From assembly GCA_024710825.1 (NCBI GenBank), contig JANJUA010000233.1, forward strand, positions 1 to 5,140: 5,140 nt of DNA. Reading direction: 5' to 3'. The notes beneath the pieces were generated by a model. The model was not told the origin of the DNA. It was given only the letters and a program-made list of their open reading frames with translations, and ran no database searches. Made by a program: the position numbers and the translations under genes. Below are positions 1 through 5,140 of the stretch, piece by piece (position 1 is the stretch's first letter; every line of letters begins with the position of its first letter). Source of the DNA: Solirubrobacteraceae bacterium (GTDB lineage: Bacteria > Actinomycetota > Thermoleophilia > Solirubrobacterales > Solirubrobacteraceae).

Positions 1-859
1 CAACGTCAAGCCCCTGAAGGTCGTCGTCGACGGCGGCAACGGCATGGCCGGCCCGATGGTCGGGCCGCTGCTGCGCACGCTCGGCCTCGACCTCGTCGAG
101 ACCTACTTCGTCCCGGACGGCAACTTCCCCGACCACGAGCCGAACCCCCTGCTCGAGGAGAACCGGCGCTTCATCGTCGAGAAGGTCGTCAGCGAGGGCG
201 CCGACCTCGGCATCGCCTGGGACGGCGACGCCGACCGCTGCTTCTTCATCGACGACACCGGCCGCTTCGTCGACGGCGACTTCCTCACCGCGATCCTCGC
301 CGAGCACCTGCTGGCGAAGGCGAACGGCGGCGGCAAGGACATCCTCTACGACGCGCGCGCCTCCCGCGCCGTGGCCGACACCGTGCGCGCGGCCGGCGGG
401 ACCGCGCACGTCAACCGCGTCGGCCACGCGTTCTTCAAGACGCGCATGCGCCGGGAGGGCGCGATCTTCGGCGGCGAGGTGTCGGGCCACTACTACTTCC
501 ACGACTTCTACAACGCGGACTCCGGCACGATCCCGGCGCTGCTCGTCCTGGAGAAGCTCTCGGTCGAGGGCAAGGCCATGAGCGAGCTGCTCGAGCCGTA
601 CCGCTCGCGCTACTTCATCTCCGGCGAGATCAACTCCGAGGTCGCCGACGCCCCGGCGAAGATGGCGGAGCTCGAGGAGCGCTACGCCGACGCCCGCATC
701 ACCCACGTCGACGGCGTCTCGATCGACTACGACGACTGGCACTTCAACGTCCGACCCTCCAACACCGAGCCGCTGCTGAGGCTGACGCTCGAGTCGCTCG
801 TCTCGCCCGAGGACATGGAGCGGCGCCGGGACGAGGTCCTTGGGATCATCCGCGCCTGA
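1..859 (+). CDS. Phosphomannomutase/phosphoglucomutase, C-terminal part (5' end outside window)
   Basis: This is an alpha-D-phosphohexomutase, a cytoplasmic enzyme that interconverts hexose 6-phosphate and hexose 1-phosphate (mannose and/or glucose) to feed nucleotide-sugar synthesis. The frame is open from base 2 and reads N-V-K-P-L-K-V-V-V-D-G-G-N-G, typical of the start of domain II, so the ATG at 44 is internal. Visible motifs are the metal-binding loop DGDADR (bases 221-238), the sugar-specificity loop GEVSGH (473-490) and the C-terminal phosphate-binding loop RPSNTEP (752-772). The catalytic phosphoserine loop of domain I must lie upstream of the window. About 285 residues are present of a family length near 450. 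The GEVSGH and RPSNTEP forms fit the bacterial PMM/PGM (ManB/AlgC-like) group rather than GlmM, but substrate preference between mannose and glucose cannot be decided. The stop lies inside the next gene, implying co-translation. Confidence 0.93.
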   Translation, partial: NVKPLKVVVDGGNGMAGPMVGPLLRTLGLDLVETYFVPDGNFPDHEPNPLLEENRRFIVEKVVSEGADLGIAWDGDADRCFFIDDTGRFVDGDFLTAILAEHLLAKANGGGKDILYDARASRAVADTVRAAGGTAHVNRVGHAFFKTRMRREGAIFGGEVSGHYYFHDFYNADSGTIPALLVLEKLSVEGKAMSELLEPYRSRYFISGEINSEVADAPAKMAELEERYADARITHVDGVSIDYDDWHFNVRPSNTEPLLRLTLESLVSPEDMERRRDEVLGIIRA

Positions 860-1823
860 CGAGGGCGTCCACGTCCTCTCGATCCCGACGCCGTTCGCCG
901 TCGGGCGCGTCAACTGCTACCTGATCGAGGACGAGCCGCTGACGCTCGTCGACACTGGTCCGAACTCGGCCACCGCGCTCGATGCCCTCGAGCGCCTCCT
1001 CGCCGAGCGCGGCCGCAAGACGACCGACCTCGAGCGCATCGTCATCACGCACCAGCACCCCGACCACCAGGGACTGGTCCGCTACCTCGCCCGGCACTCG
1101 GGCGCCGAGGTCTGCGCCCTGGACGCGCTCGCGCCGTGGCTGGCCTCCTACTCGGCGAGCATGGAGGGCGACGACCGCTTCGCCCAGCAGCTCATGGACG
1201 ATCACGGGGTCCCGGTGGAGATCGGCATGGCGCTGCGCGTCGTCTCGGGGCTCGCTCGCGGCTGGGGCGCCGCCGCCGAGGTCACCCGGCCGCTGGCCGA
1301 CGGCGACGCGCTCGAGTTCGCCAACCGCACGCTGCACGTCCACCACCGGCCCGGCCACTCGCCCTCCGACATCGTGCTGCACGACCGCGAGCGCGGCATG
1401 CTGATCGCCGGCGACCACCTCATCAGGCACATCTCCTCCAACCCGGTGGTGACCCGCCCGCTCGACGGCTCCGAGCGCCGCGAGCAGGCGCTCGTCCGCT
1501 ACCTGGCCTCGATGCGCGCCACGCGCGAGCTGGAGGTCGCGCTCGTCCTGCCCGGCCACGGCGAGCCCTTCTCCGACCATCGCACGCTCGTCGACGAGCG
1601 CATCCGCGGACACGAGCGGCGCGCCGCCAAGCTCGAGCGCCTCATCGCCGAGCGTCCGCGCAGCGCCCATCAGCTCGCCCGCGACCTGTGGGGCAACGTC
1701 GCGGTCACGCAGGCGTTCCTCACCCTCAGCGAGGTTCTGGGGCACACGGACCTGCTGGAGAACCGCGGGCTCGTGCGCGAGGTGCGCACCGCCGACGGGC
1801 CGATCGTGTTCGAGGCGACATAG
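840..1823 (+). CDS. MBL-fold metallohydrolase with C-terminal winged-helix-like region (LACTB2-like)
   Basis: A 327-residue metallo-beta-lactamase-fold hydrolase, probably cytoplasmic since no signal peptide is seen. The metal-binding signature T-H-Q-H-P-D-H is present (His71, His73, Asp75, His76), followed by H-R-P-G-H (His173), A-G-D-H (Asp192) and P-G-H-G (His240), so the dinuclear site looks complete. Residues about 265-325 follow the catalytic domain and resemble the winged-helix tail of LACTB2/glyoxalase-II-like proteins. In that family the fold hydrolyses thioesters, lactones or nucleic acids, so the substrate is unknown here. I chose the TTG at 840 because the frame has a stop at 783-785, no ATG or GTG lies between that stop and the conserved N-terminal strand, and a GAGG (833-836) sits just upstream, although only 3 bases away. 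The gene overlaps the mutase by 20 bases and is probably translationally coupled to it. Confidence 0.9.
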   Translation: MGSSAPDEGVHVLSIPTPFAVGRVNCYLIEDEPLTLVDTGPNSATALDALERLLAERGRKTTDLERIVITHQHPDHQGLVRYLARHSGAEVCALDALAPWLASYSASMEGDDRFAQQLMDDHGVPVEIGMALRVVSGLARGWGAAAEVTRPLADGDALEFANRTLHVHHRPGHSPSDIVLHDRERGMLIAGDHLIRHISSNPVVTRPLDGSERREQALVRYLASMRATRELEVALVLPGHGEPFSDHRTLVDERIRGHERRAAKLERLIAERPRSAHQLARDLWGNVAVTQAFLTLSEVLGHTDLLENRGLVREVRTADGPIVFEAT

Positions 1824-1860
1824 AGCCCACGGGGGCCCGCCTCCGGCGGCGCGTAGCCGC
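1824..1860. terminator. Possible hairpin(s) between convergent genes
   Basis: The 37-base gap between two convergent stop codons contains two short GC hairpins: CCGCC-TCC-GGCGG, and GCGGC (1846-1850)-GCGTA-GCCGC (1856-1860). They share bases, so only one can form at a time. Neither is followed by a clear T-run on either strand. Position favours a bidirectional terminator, but in DNA this GC-rich short stems arise by chance. Confidence 0.3.
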
Positions 1861-2688
1861 TCAGCCCGCGAGCGCCGCGTTGGCGTAGGCGGGGTCGCCG
1901 GTGACGTCCTCGCCCAACCAGCCGGGCGGCGCGAAGGCGCGCGCCGCCTCCTCGTCGGGGAACTCGACTTCGGCGACCGCGAGCCCGTCGTTGGACCCGC
2001 CGAACACGTCGACCTCGATCGTCAGGTCGCCGTGCTCGACCAGGTGACGGACCTTCTCGACGCGCCGCCCCTCGGTCAGCGGCCACAGGCGGGCGAAGCG
2101 ATCGGCGTCGATCGCCAGCTCCTCCTCGGCCCGGGCGAGGCCGCGCCCGGCCTTGATCGTCAGCAACGTGCGGTCGTCGGCGCGGCGCAGGCGGACCTCG
2201 ACGTCCCCCGTGACCAGATAGCCCTGCTGGATCCGGCGCCGCGGCGCGGCGTCCAGGTCGTCGGGCAGGCGAACGAGCAGGAACTTGCGCTCGACCTCCG
2301 CGCCGCGCCGCGCCCAGCCGAGGACGAGCTCGCGGTCGTGCGGGTAGCTGAGCCGCTCGGCCGCCGCGGCGGGTTCGAGCCAGGCGATCTCGTCGACCTC
2401 CTCGTTGGCGACGAACGGCGGCGGCTGAGCGACGGGGCGCATCGTCCAGTAGCGCACGACCTTCGCGCGCCCGCGGTCGTCCTCGTAGTGGACGGGTTGG
2501 AGCTCCTCGCCGAGCTCGCAGCGCAGCCCGGCCTCCTCCTGCACCTCGCGCAGGGCGGCGTCCTCGAAGCCCTCGCCGGGGTCGAGCTTGCCCTTGGGCA
2601 GCGACCAGTCGTCGTAGCGCGGCCGGTGCACGAGCAGCACGCGACCGTCGTGGACGACGAGGCCGCCCGCGGCCCGCACCTCGCTCAT
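1861..2688 (-). CDS. Two-domain Nudix hydrolase-CYTH (triphosphate tunnel) protein
   Basis: A 275-residue fusion of two phosphohydrolase domains. Residues 1-127 are a Nudix domain with a perfect Nudix box from Gly33 to Leu55 (G-x5-E-x7-REVQEEAGL), preceded by H-R-P-R-Y-D-D-W-S-L-P-K. This closely resembles, from memory, the N-terminal half of mycobacterial MutT1, which acts on 8-oxo-dGTP and dinucleoside polyphosphates. Residues 130-275 are a complete single CYTH domain: the E-x-E-x-K signature (Glu131, Glu133, Lys135), Q-Q-G-Y-L (154-158), Arg166/Arg168, Lys179, Glu188-190, Lys212/Arg214, Glu225/Asp227 and Glu240/Glu242 supply the expected charged tunnel. It ends with W-L-G-E-D-V-T and Y-A-N, as in bacterial inorganic triphosphatases. 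The likely substrates are nucleoside or inorganic polyphosphates. The ATG at 2688-2686 overlaps the stop of the upstream isomerase homologue as ATGA, and the Nudix fold begins directly after it. The frame is open further upstream, but that stretch is antisense-frame noise from the neighbouring gene. Confidence 0.92.
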   Translation of the reverse strand: MSEVRAAGGLVVHDGRVLLVHRPRYDDWSLPKGKLDPGEGFEDAALREVQEEAGLRCELGEELQPVHYEDDRGRAKVVRYWTMRPVAQPPPFVANEEVDEIAWLEPAAAAERLSYPHDRELVLGWARRGAEVERKFLLVRLPDDLDAAPRRRIQQGYLVTGDVEVRLRRADDRTLLTIKAGRGLARAEEELAIDADRFARLWPLTEGRRVEKVRHLVEHGDLTIEVDVFGGSNDGLAVAEVEFPDEEAARAFAPPGWLGEDVTGDPAYANAALAG

Positions 2689-3119
2689 GTCGCGTCCAGG
2701 TGCTCGACGTTCGCGCGGTCGTCGGCGTCGTCGCTCGGCTCGGCGGCGAACCACGCGTCGAGGATCTCCTCCAGCACCGCCTCGGAGGTGGTGCGCAGCG
2801 AGAGCGCGAGGACGTTGGCGTCGTTCCAGATGCGGGCGCCCTCGGCGGTCTTGGCGTCGCCGCACAGCGCCGCCCGGATCCCCGGCACCTTGTTGGCGGC
2901 GATCGACGCGCCGGTCCCGGTCCAGCAGCAGACGATCGCCTGCTCGGCGCGGCCCTCGGCCACGTCGCGCGCCGCGCGTTCGCTGCTCCACGCCCAGTCG
3001 GCGCGCTCGCCGGCCGCCAGGGCGCCGTGCGCGAGCGGCTCGTGGCCGCGACGGCGCAGAGCTTCGAGGACGGCGTCGGCGACGCCCGTGCGCTCGTCGG
3101 CGGAGACGGCGATCCGCAT
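2685..3119 (-). CDS. RpiB/LacA/LacB-family sugar-phosphate isomerase homologue
   Basis: A 144-residue protein of the RpiB fold, the family that interconverts aldose and ketose phosphates such as ribose 5-phosphate and ribulose 5-phosphate. The strongest evidence is C-W-T-G-T-G-A-S-I-A-A-N-K (Cys65-Lys77), then G-I-R-A-A-L-C (80-86) and N-D-A-N-V-L (99-104). Cys65 lines up with the catalytic Cys66 of E. coli RpiB and Asp8 with Asp9. By eye, the His10 position is Glu9, the ring-opening His99 position is Trp98, and the usual C-terminal G-G-R-H motif carrying phosphate-binding arginines is not seen; the tail is acidic instead. It therefore probably belongs to the divergent actinobacterial RpiB-like subgroup, and its real substrate is uncertain. 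It starts 12 bases after the methyltransferase stop and overlaps the Nudix-CYTH start by 4 bases, which marks it as the middle gene of an operon. Confidence 0.88.
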   Translation of the reverse strand: MRIAVSADERTGVADAVLEALRRRGHEPLAHGALAAGERADWAWSSERAARDVAEGRAEQAIVCCWTGTGASIAANKVPGIRAALCGDAKTAEGARIWNDANVLALSLRTTSEAVLEEILDAWFAAEPSDDADDRANVEHLDAT

Positions 3120-3131
3120 CGCCCGAGTATG

Positions 3132-3809
3132 TCAGCCGCTCCGCCGGGCGACGAGCACGGCGAAGCAGTGGTCGGCGAACAGGCAGGCGGCGTCGGGGAA
3201 GCCGGCGGCGCGCAGCCAGTCGAGCTGGTCGGCGACCGTCGCCCAGCGGTCGTGGCGCATGCGCCGGACCGAGGCGTCCCACTCGGCGTCGGTCGCGCCG
3301 CGGGCCTTCGCCTCGCGCTCGTGCCAGGCGCGGTAGTGGGCCTGCAGGCGGGCGGTGGGCGCCAGCACCTGCTCGGCGTTGACGAACACGCCCCCGGGGA
3401 CCAGCCCGTCGTGGACGCGGGCGAAGAGCGCGCGCTTGGCGTCGTCCTCGAGGTGATGGATCGCCAGCGCGGAGACGACCGCCTCCCAGCGGCCCGGCGG
3501 GGGCGCGTCGTGGAGGTCGCCGACCACGTAGGTCGCGGCGTCGCCGAGCCGCTCCCGGGCCCGGTCGAGCATCGCGGGCGCACCGTCGAAGAGCGTCGGA
3601 CGGACGTCGGGGCGGGCGGCGAGGACGTGCTGCGTCAACAGGCCGGTGCCCGCCCCGAGGTCGAGAACGCGCCGCGGCGGCGTGGCGCCCAGCTCGAGCG
3701 CGGCGACCGCGGCGCCGTAGAAGCCGTCGAACGGCGGCACGAGGCGGCGGCGCGGCGCGTCGTAGTCCGCGGCCTCGCGGTCGAAGTGCTGGGCGGCCCT
3801 GTCCGTCAT
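3132..3809 (-). CDS. Class I SAM-dependent methyltransferase
   Basis: A 225-residue soluble methyltransferase that transfers a methyl group from S-adenosylmethionine. The N-terminus reads F-D-R-E-A-A-D-Y-D (9-17), common in UbiE/Methyltransf_25-type enzymes. Motif I is V-L-D-L-G-A-G-T-G (48-56), the ribose-binding acidic residue is probably Asp75, the adenine-side acidic residue is Asp98 (V-G-D-L), and the post-core motif is S-A-L-A-I-H-H-L-E-D-D (113-123) followed by L-V-P-G-G-V-F. The C-terminal part is rich in Trp, His and Arg and probably forms the acceptor site; the acceptor cannot be named. The ATG at 3809-3807 is the only sensible start, because upstream lies the divergent promoter region. 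It is the first gene of the minus-strand operon and has only a weak ribosome-binding site. Confidence 0.9.
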   Translation of the reverse strand: MTDRAAQHFDREAADYDAPRRRLVPPFDGFYGAAVAALELGATPPRRVLDLGAGTGLLTQHVLAARPDVRPTLFDGAPAMLDRARERLGDAATYVVGDLHDAPPPGRWEAVVSALAIHHLEDDAKRALFARVHDGLVPGGVFVNAEQVLAPTARLQAHYRAWHEREAKARGATDAEWDASVRRMRHDRWATVADQLDWLRAAGFPDAACLFADHCFAVLVARRSG

Positions 3810-3819
3810 CTCAGCGCAC

Positions 3820-3845
3820 CGTACAGGATCACATACAACTGTACG
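3820..3845. promoter_or_regulatory. Inverted repeat in divergent promoter region (candidate operator)
   Basis: The 48-base gap between the methyltransferase and glycosyltransferase starts contains CGTACAG, a 12-base spacer, then CTGTACG: a perfect 7-bp inverted repeat with half-site centres 19 bases apart, close to two helical turns. The segment 3821-3844 is 14/24 A+T, unlike the strongly GC-rich surroundings. This is what a binding site for a dimeric regulator over back-to-back promoters looks like. I could not assign convincing -35 and -10 boxes on either strand, and the regulator is unknown. Confidence 0.5.
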
Positions 3846-3857
3846 CTCTCGCTGCCC

Positions 3858-4898
3858 ATGCCCGAGGTGGTCATCAACGCGCGCGCGGCGGCGAGGCGCC
3901 AGCTCAGCGGCGTCGAGCGCTGGACGGTCGAGCTGACCGAGCGGCTGCCGAGGCTGCGGCCCGGCGCCTACGCGATCGCACGGCCGCCTCGGGCGCTCGC
4001 CTACCGGGCGGGACAGGTCTGGGAGCAGGCGGCGCTGCCGCTGGCCGCGCGCCGGGCCGGCGCCGAGCTGATCCTGAGCCCCGCGAACCTGGCGCCGCTG
4101 CGGTGGCAGGGCAACGTCGTCGTCATCCACGACGCGGTCGCCCTCACCCATCCGGAGTGGTTCTCGCCGGTGTACGCGGCGTGGCACCGGCGGGCGCTGC
4201 CGGCCGTGGCGCGCGGCGCGCGGCGGATCCTGACGGTGTCGGAGTTCTCCCGCGACGAGATCGCGGCGTCGGTCGGCATCGACGCGGAGCGGATCACCGT
4301 GGTGCCCGGCGGGGTGGACTCGCGGTTCTCGGCCTCCGCCGACGCCGACGCCGCGCGGACGGCTCTCGGCCTGCGGCGGCCCTACGCGCTGACCGTCGCC
4401 GGCGAGGGGGCGCGCAAGAACCTCGCCGTGCTGGGCGCGACGGCCCGGGCGCTGAGCTCGCGCGGAGTCGAGCTGGTCGCCGCCGGGTCCCGGCGGGCGC
4501 ACCACGGAGCGGGGAGCGAGGTGGCGGGGCTGCGGCGGCTCGGCTACGTGGACGACGCGCTCCTGCCGGGTCTCTACGCGGGCGCGAGCGCATTCGTCCT
4601 GCCTTCGCTGCACGAGGGGTTCGGGCTGCCGTGCCTGGAGGCGATGGCGTCCGGCGTGCCGGTCGTCGCCTCGGACCGGGGGGCGCTGCCGGAGGCGTGC
4701 GGCGACGCGGCGCTGCTGGTGGAGCCGGCGCGGCCCGATCTCGTCGCCGAGGCCGTGCTGGCGGCGCTCGGCTCCGAGGCCGATCGCCTGCGCGCGGCGG
4801 GGCTCGCCCGCGCGGCGGCGTTCTCGTGGGACGCGACGGCGCGGGCGGTCGACGCCGTGCTCGCGTCGGAGGCGCGGCTCCGCGCCCCGGGGACGTAG
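3858..4898 (+). CDS. GT4-family glycosyltransferase
   Basis: A 346-residue retaining glycosyltransferase of the GT-B fold, which transfers a sugar from a nucleotide sugar to a glycan, lipid or small acceptor, probably at the cytoplasmic face of the membrane. The N-terminal domain begins V-V-I-N-A-R and has S-G-V-E-R-W (17-22), comparable to the G-I-G-R-Y segment of WbaZ/MtfB-like mannosyltransferases. V-I-H-D (89-92), T-V-S-E-F-S (126-131) and P-G-G-V-D (150-154) lead into the C-terminal domain. R-K-N (186-188) and the E-x7-E signature E-G-F-G-L-P-C-L-E (Glu253, Glu261) form the donor-binding site. No membrane segment is seen. The frame is open far upstream, but that part is antisense to the methyltransferase operon and lacks GT sequence, so ATG 3858 is the start. 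No clear Shine-Dalgarno sequence precedes it. Sugar and acceptor are unknown; mannose is a guess. Confidence 0.9.
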   Translation: MPEVVINARAAARRQLSGVERWTVELTERLPRLRPGAYAIARPPRALAYRAGQVWEQAALPLAARRAGAELILSPANLAPLRWQGNVVVIHDAVALTHPEWFSPVYAAWHRRALPAVARGARRILTVSEFSRDEIAASVGIDAERITVVPGGVDSRFSASADADAARTALGLRRPYALTVAGEGARKNLAVLGATARALSSRGVELVAAGSRRAHHGAGSEVAGLRRLGYVDDALLPGLYAGASAFVLPSLHEGFGLPCLEAMASGVPVVASDRGALPEACGDAALLVEPARPDLVAEAVLAALGSEADRLRAAGLARAAAFSWDATARAVDAVLASEARLRAPGT

Positions 4899-4907
4899 TC
4901 TTCACCC

Positions 4908-5140
4908 GTGTCCGAGGCCACGGTGGTCACTCCTCAGGGCGTCCGCGACGGCAATCCCGTCATGCTGCGCGAGCTCGCCGAGCGGCGCGGCGCCGCGGTG
5001 CTCGCCTACGCCGAGCAGGTGGCGCAGCCCGGGCTCGGCGTGAGCGCGGCGGCCGAGGCGTTCGCGCGCTTCCGCCGCGCGGTCGTCGAGGCGGCCGACC
5101 CCTACGCGCTGGATCCGGAGCGGACGCTGCTGCGCGCGAC
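4908..5140 (+). CDS. Unrecognised protein, N-terminal part (3' end outside window)
   Basis: The frame opens with GTG at 4908, 9 bases after the glycosyltransferase stop, and stays open to the window end, giving 77 complete codons. Codon use has strong third-position G/C, as in the neighbours, which supports real coding. The protein begins M-S-E-A-T-V-V-T-P-Q-G-V-R-D-G-N-P and continues with helical, Ala/Arg/Glu-rich sequence including L-A-E-R-R-G-A-A-V-L-A-Y and A-A-A-E-A-F-A-R-F-R-R-A-V. This pattern faintly recalls region 2 of ECF sigma factors, where a Y-rich helix is followed by an acidic A-E-x-x-F helix, but the key acidic and aromatic residues are not clear and I do not assign that function. 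An alternative internal start is ATG 4962; GTG 4908 is preferred because it leaves almost no gap. It probably shares a transcript with the glycosyltransferase. Confidence 0.7.
   Translation, partial: MSEATVVTPQGVRDGNPVMLRELAERRGAAVLAYAEQVAQPGLGVSAAAEAFARFRRAVVEAADPYALDPERTLLRA

Noticed and set aside
846..1745. 299-codon open frame antisense to the MBL-fold gene
   Set aside because: The plus frame holds all conserved metal-binding motifs; the antisense product is Val/Gly/Asp/Arg-rich without recognisable motifs.
2689..3282. N-terminal extension of the Nudix-CYTH frame
   Set aside because: The upstream translation is Arg-rich noise from another frame of the isomerase homologue; the Nudix fold begins immediately after the ATG at 2688.
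1670..3583. 637-codon open frame on the minus strand
   Set aside because: It crosses four genes out of frame; its product is low-complexity Arg/Pro/Ala sequence with no domain, as expected in GC-rich DNA where stops are rare.
2700..3857. N-terminal extension of the glycosyltransferase frame
   Set aside because: It is antisense to the isomerase homologue and methyltransferase, lacks GT4 sequence, and would cross the divergent promoter region; the true GT start motif follows ATG 3858.
3810..4613. N-terminal extension of the methyltransferase frame
   Set aside because: It lies antisense to the glycosyltransferase and has no methyltransferase sequence.
4294..4930. Minus-strand open frames antisense to the glycosyltransferase end
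   Set aside because: They are low-complexity Ala/Pro/Arg or Ser/Ala products lying opposite clear GT4 motifs.
1..5140. CRISPR, insertion sequence, tRNA or riboswitch
   Set aside because: I looked for evenly spaced repeats, transposase motifs with terminal repeats, and tRNA cloverleaf signatures and found none; intergenic space is too short for a riboswitch.

Overview
The window is very GC-rich, densely packed bacterial DNA with GTG and TTG starts as well as ATG. An actinobacterial-type RpiB homologue and a MutT1-like Nudix domain are present. I read it as a chromosomal segment of a high-GC actinobacterium, perhaps Thermoleophilia/Solirubrobacterales. That lineage guess is tentative and rests on recalled family resemblance. 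There are no mobile elements, CRISPR arrays or tRNA/rRNA genes.

Layout. Block 1 (1-1823, + strand) holds the C-terminal part of a phosphomannomutase/phosphoglucomutase, cut by the window edge. It overlaps by 20 bases a metallo-beta-lactamase-fold hydrolase with a C-terminal winged-helix-like region, which starts at TTG. Block 2 (3809-1861, - strand) is a three-gene operon read right to left: a class I SAM-dependent methyltransferase, an RpiB/LacAB-type isomerase homologue, and a Nudix-CYTH two-domain phosphohydrolase. The genes are 12 bases apart, then overlap by 4 bases (ATGA). Blocks 1 and 2 converge on a 37-base gap with small GC hairpins. Block 3 (3858 onward, + strand) is a GT4 glycosyltransferase, followed 9 bases later by the start of an unrecognised protein that runs off the window.

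Blocks 2 and 3 diverge from a 48-base intergenic region. It contains a locally AT-rich stretch carrying a 7-bp inverted repeat with a 12-base spacer, a good candidate operator or shared promoter element.

Functionally, the phosphomannomutase could supply activated sugars and the glycosyltransferase could consume them, but they are not in one operon. The minus-strand operon combines a small-molecule methyltransferase, an isomerase homologue with altered active-site positions and a double phosphohydrolase. The most interesting observation is the Nudix-CYTH protein: its Nudix half looks like mycobacterial MutT1, but a triphosphate-tunnel (CYTH) domain with its charged residues intact sits where MutT1 carries a histidine phosphatase domain.
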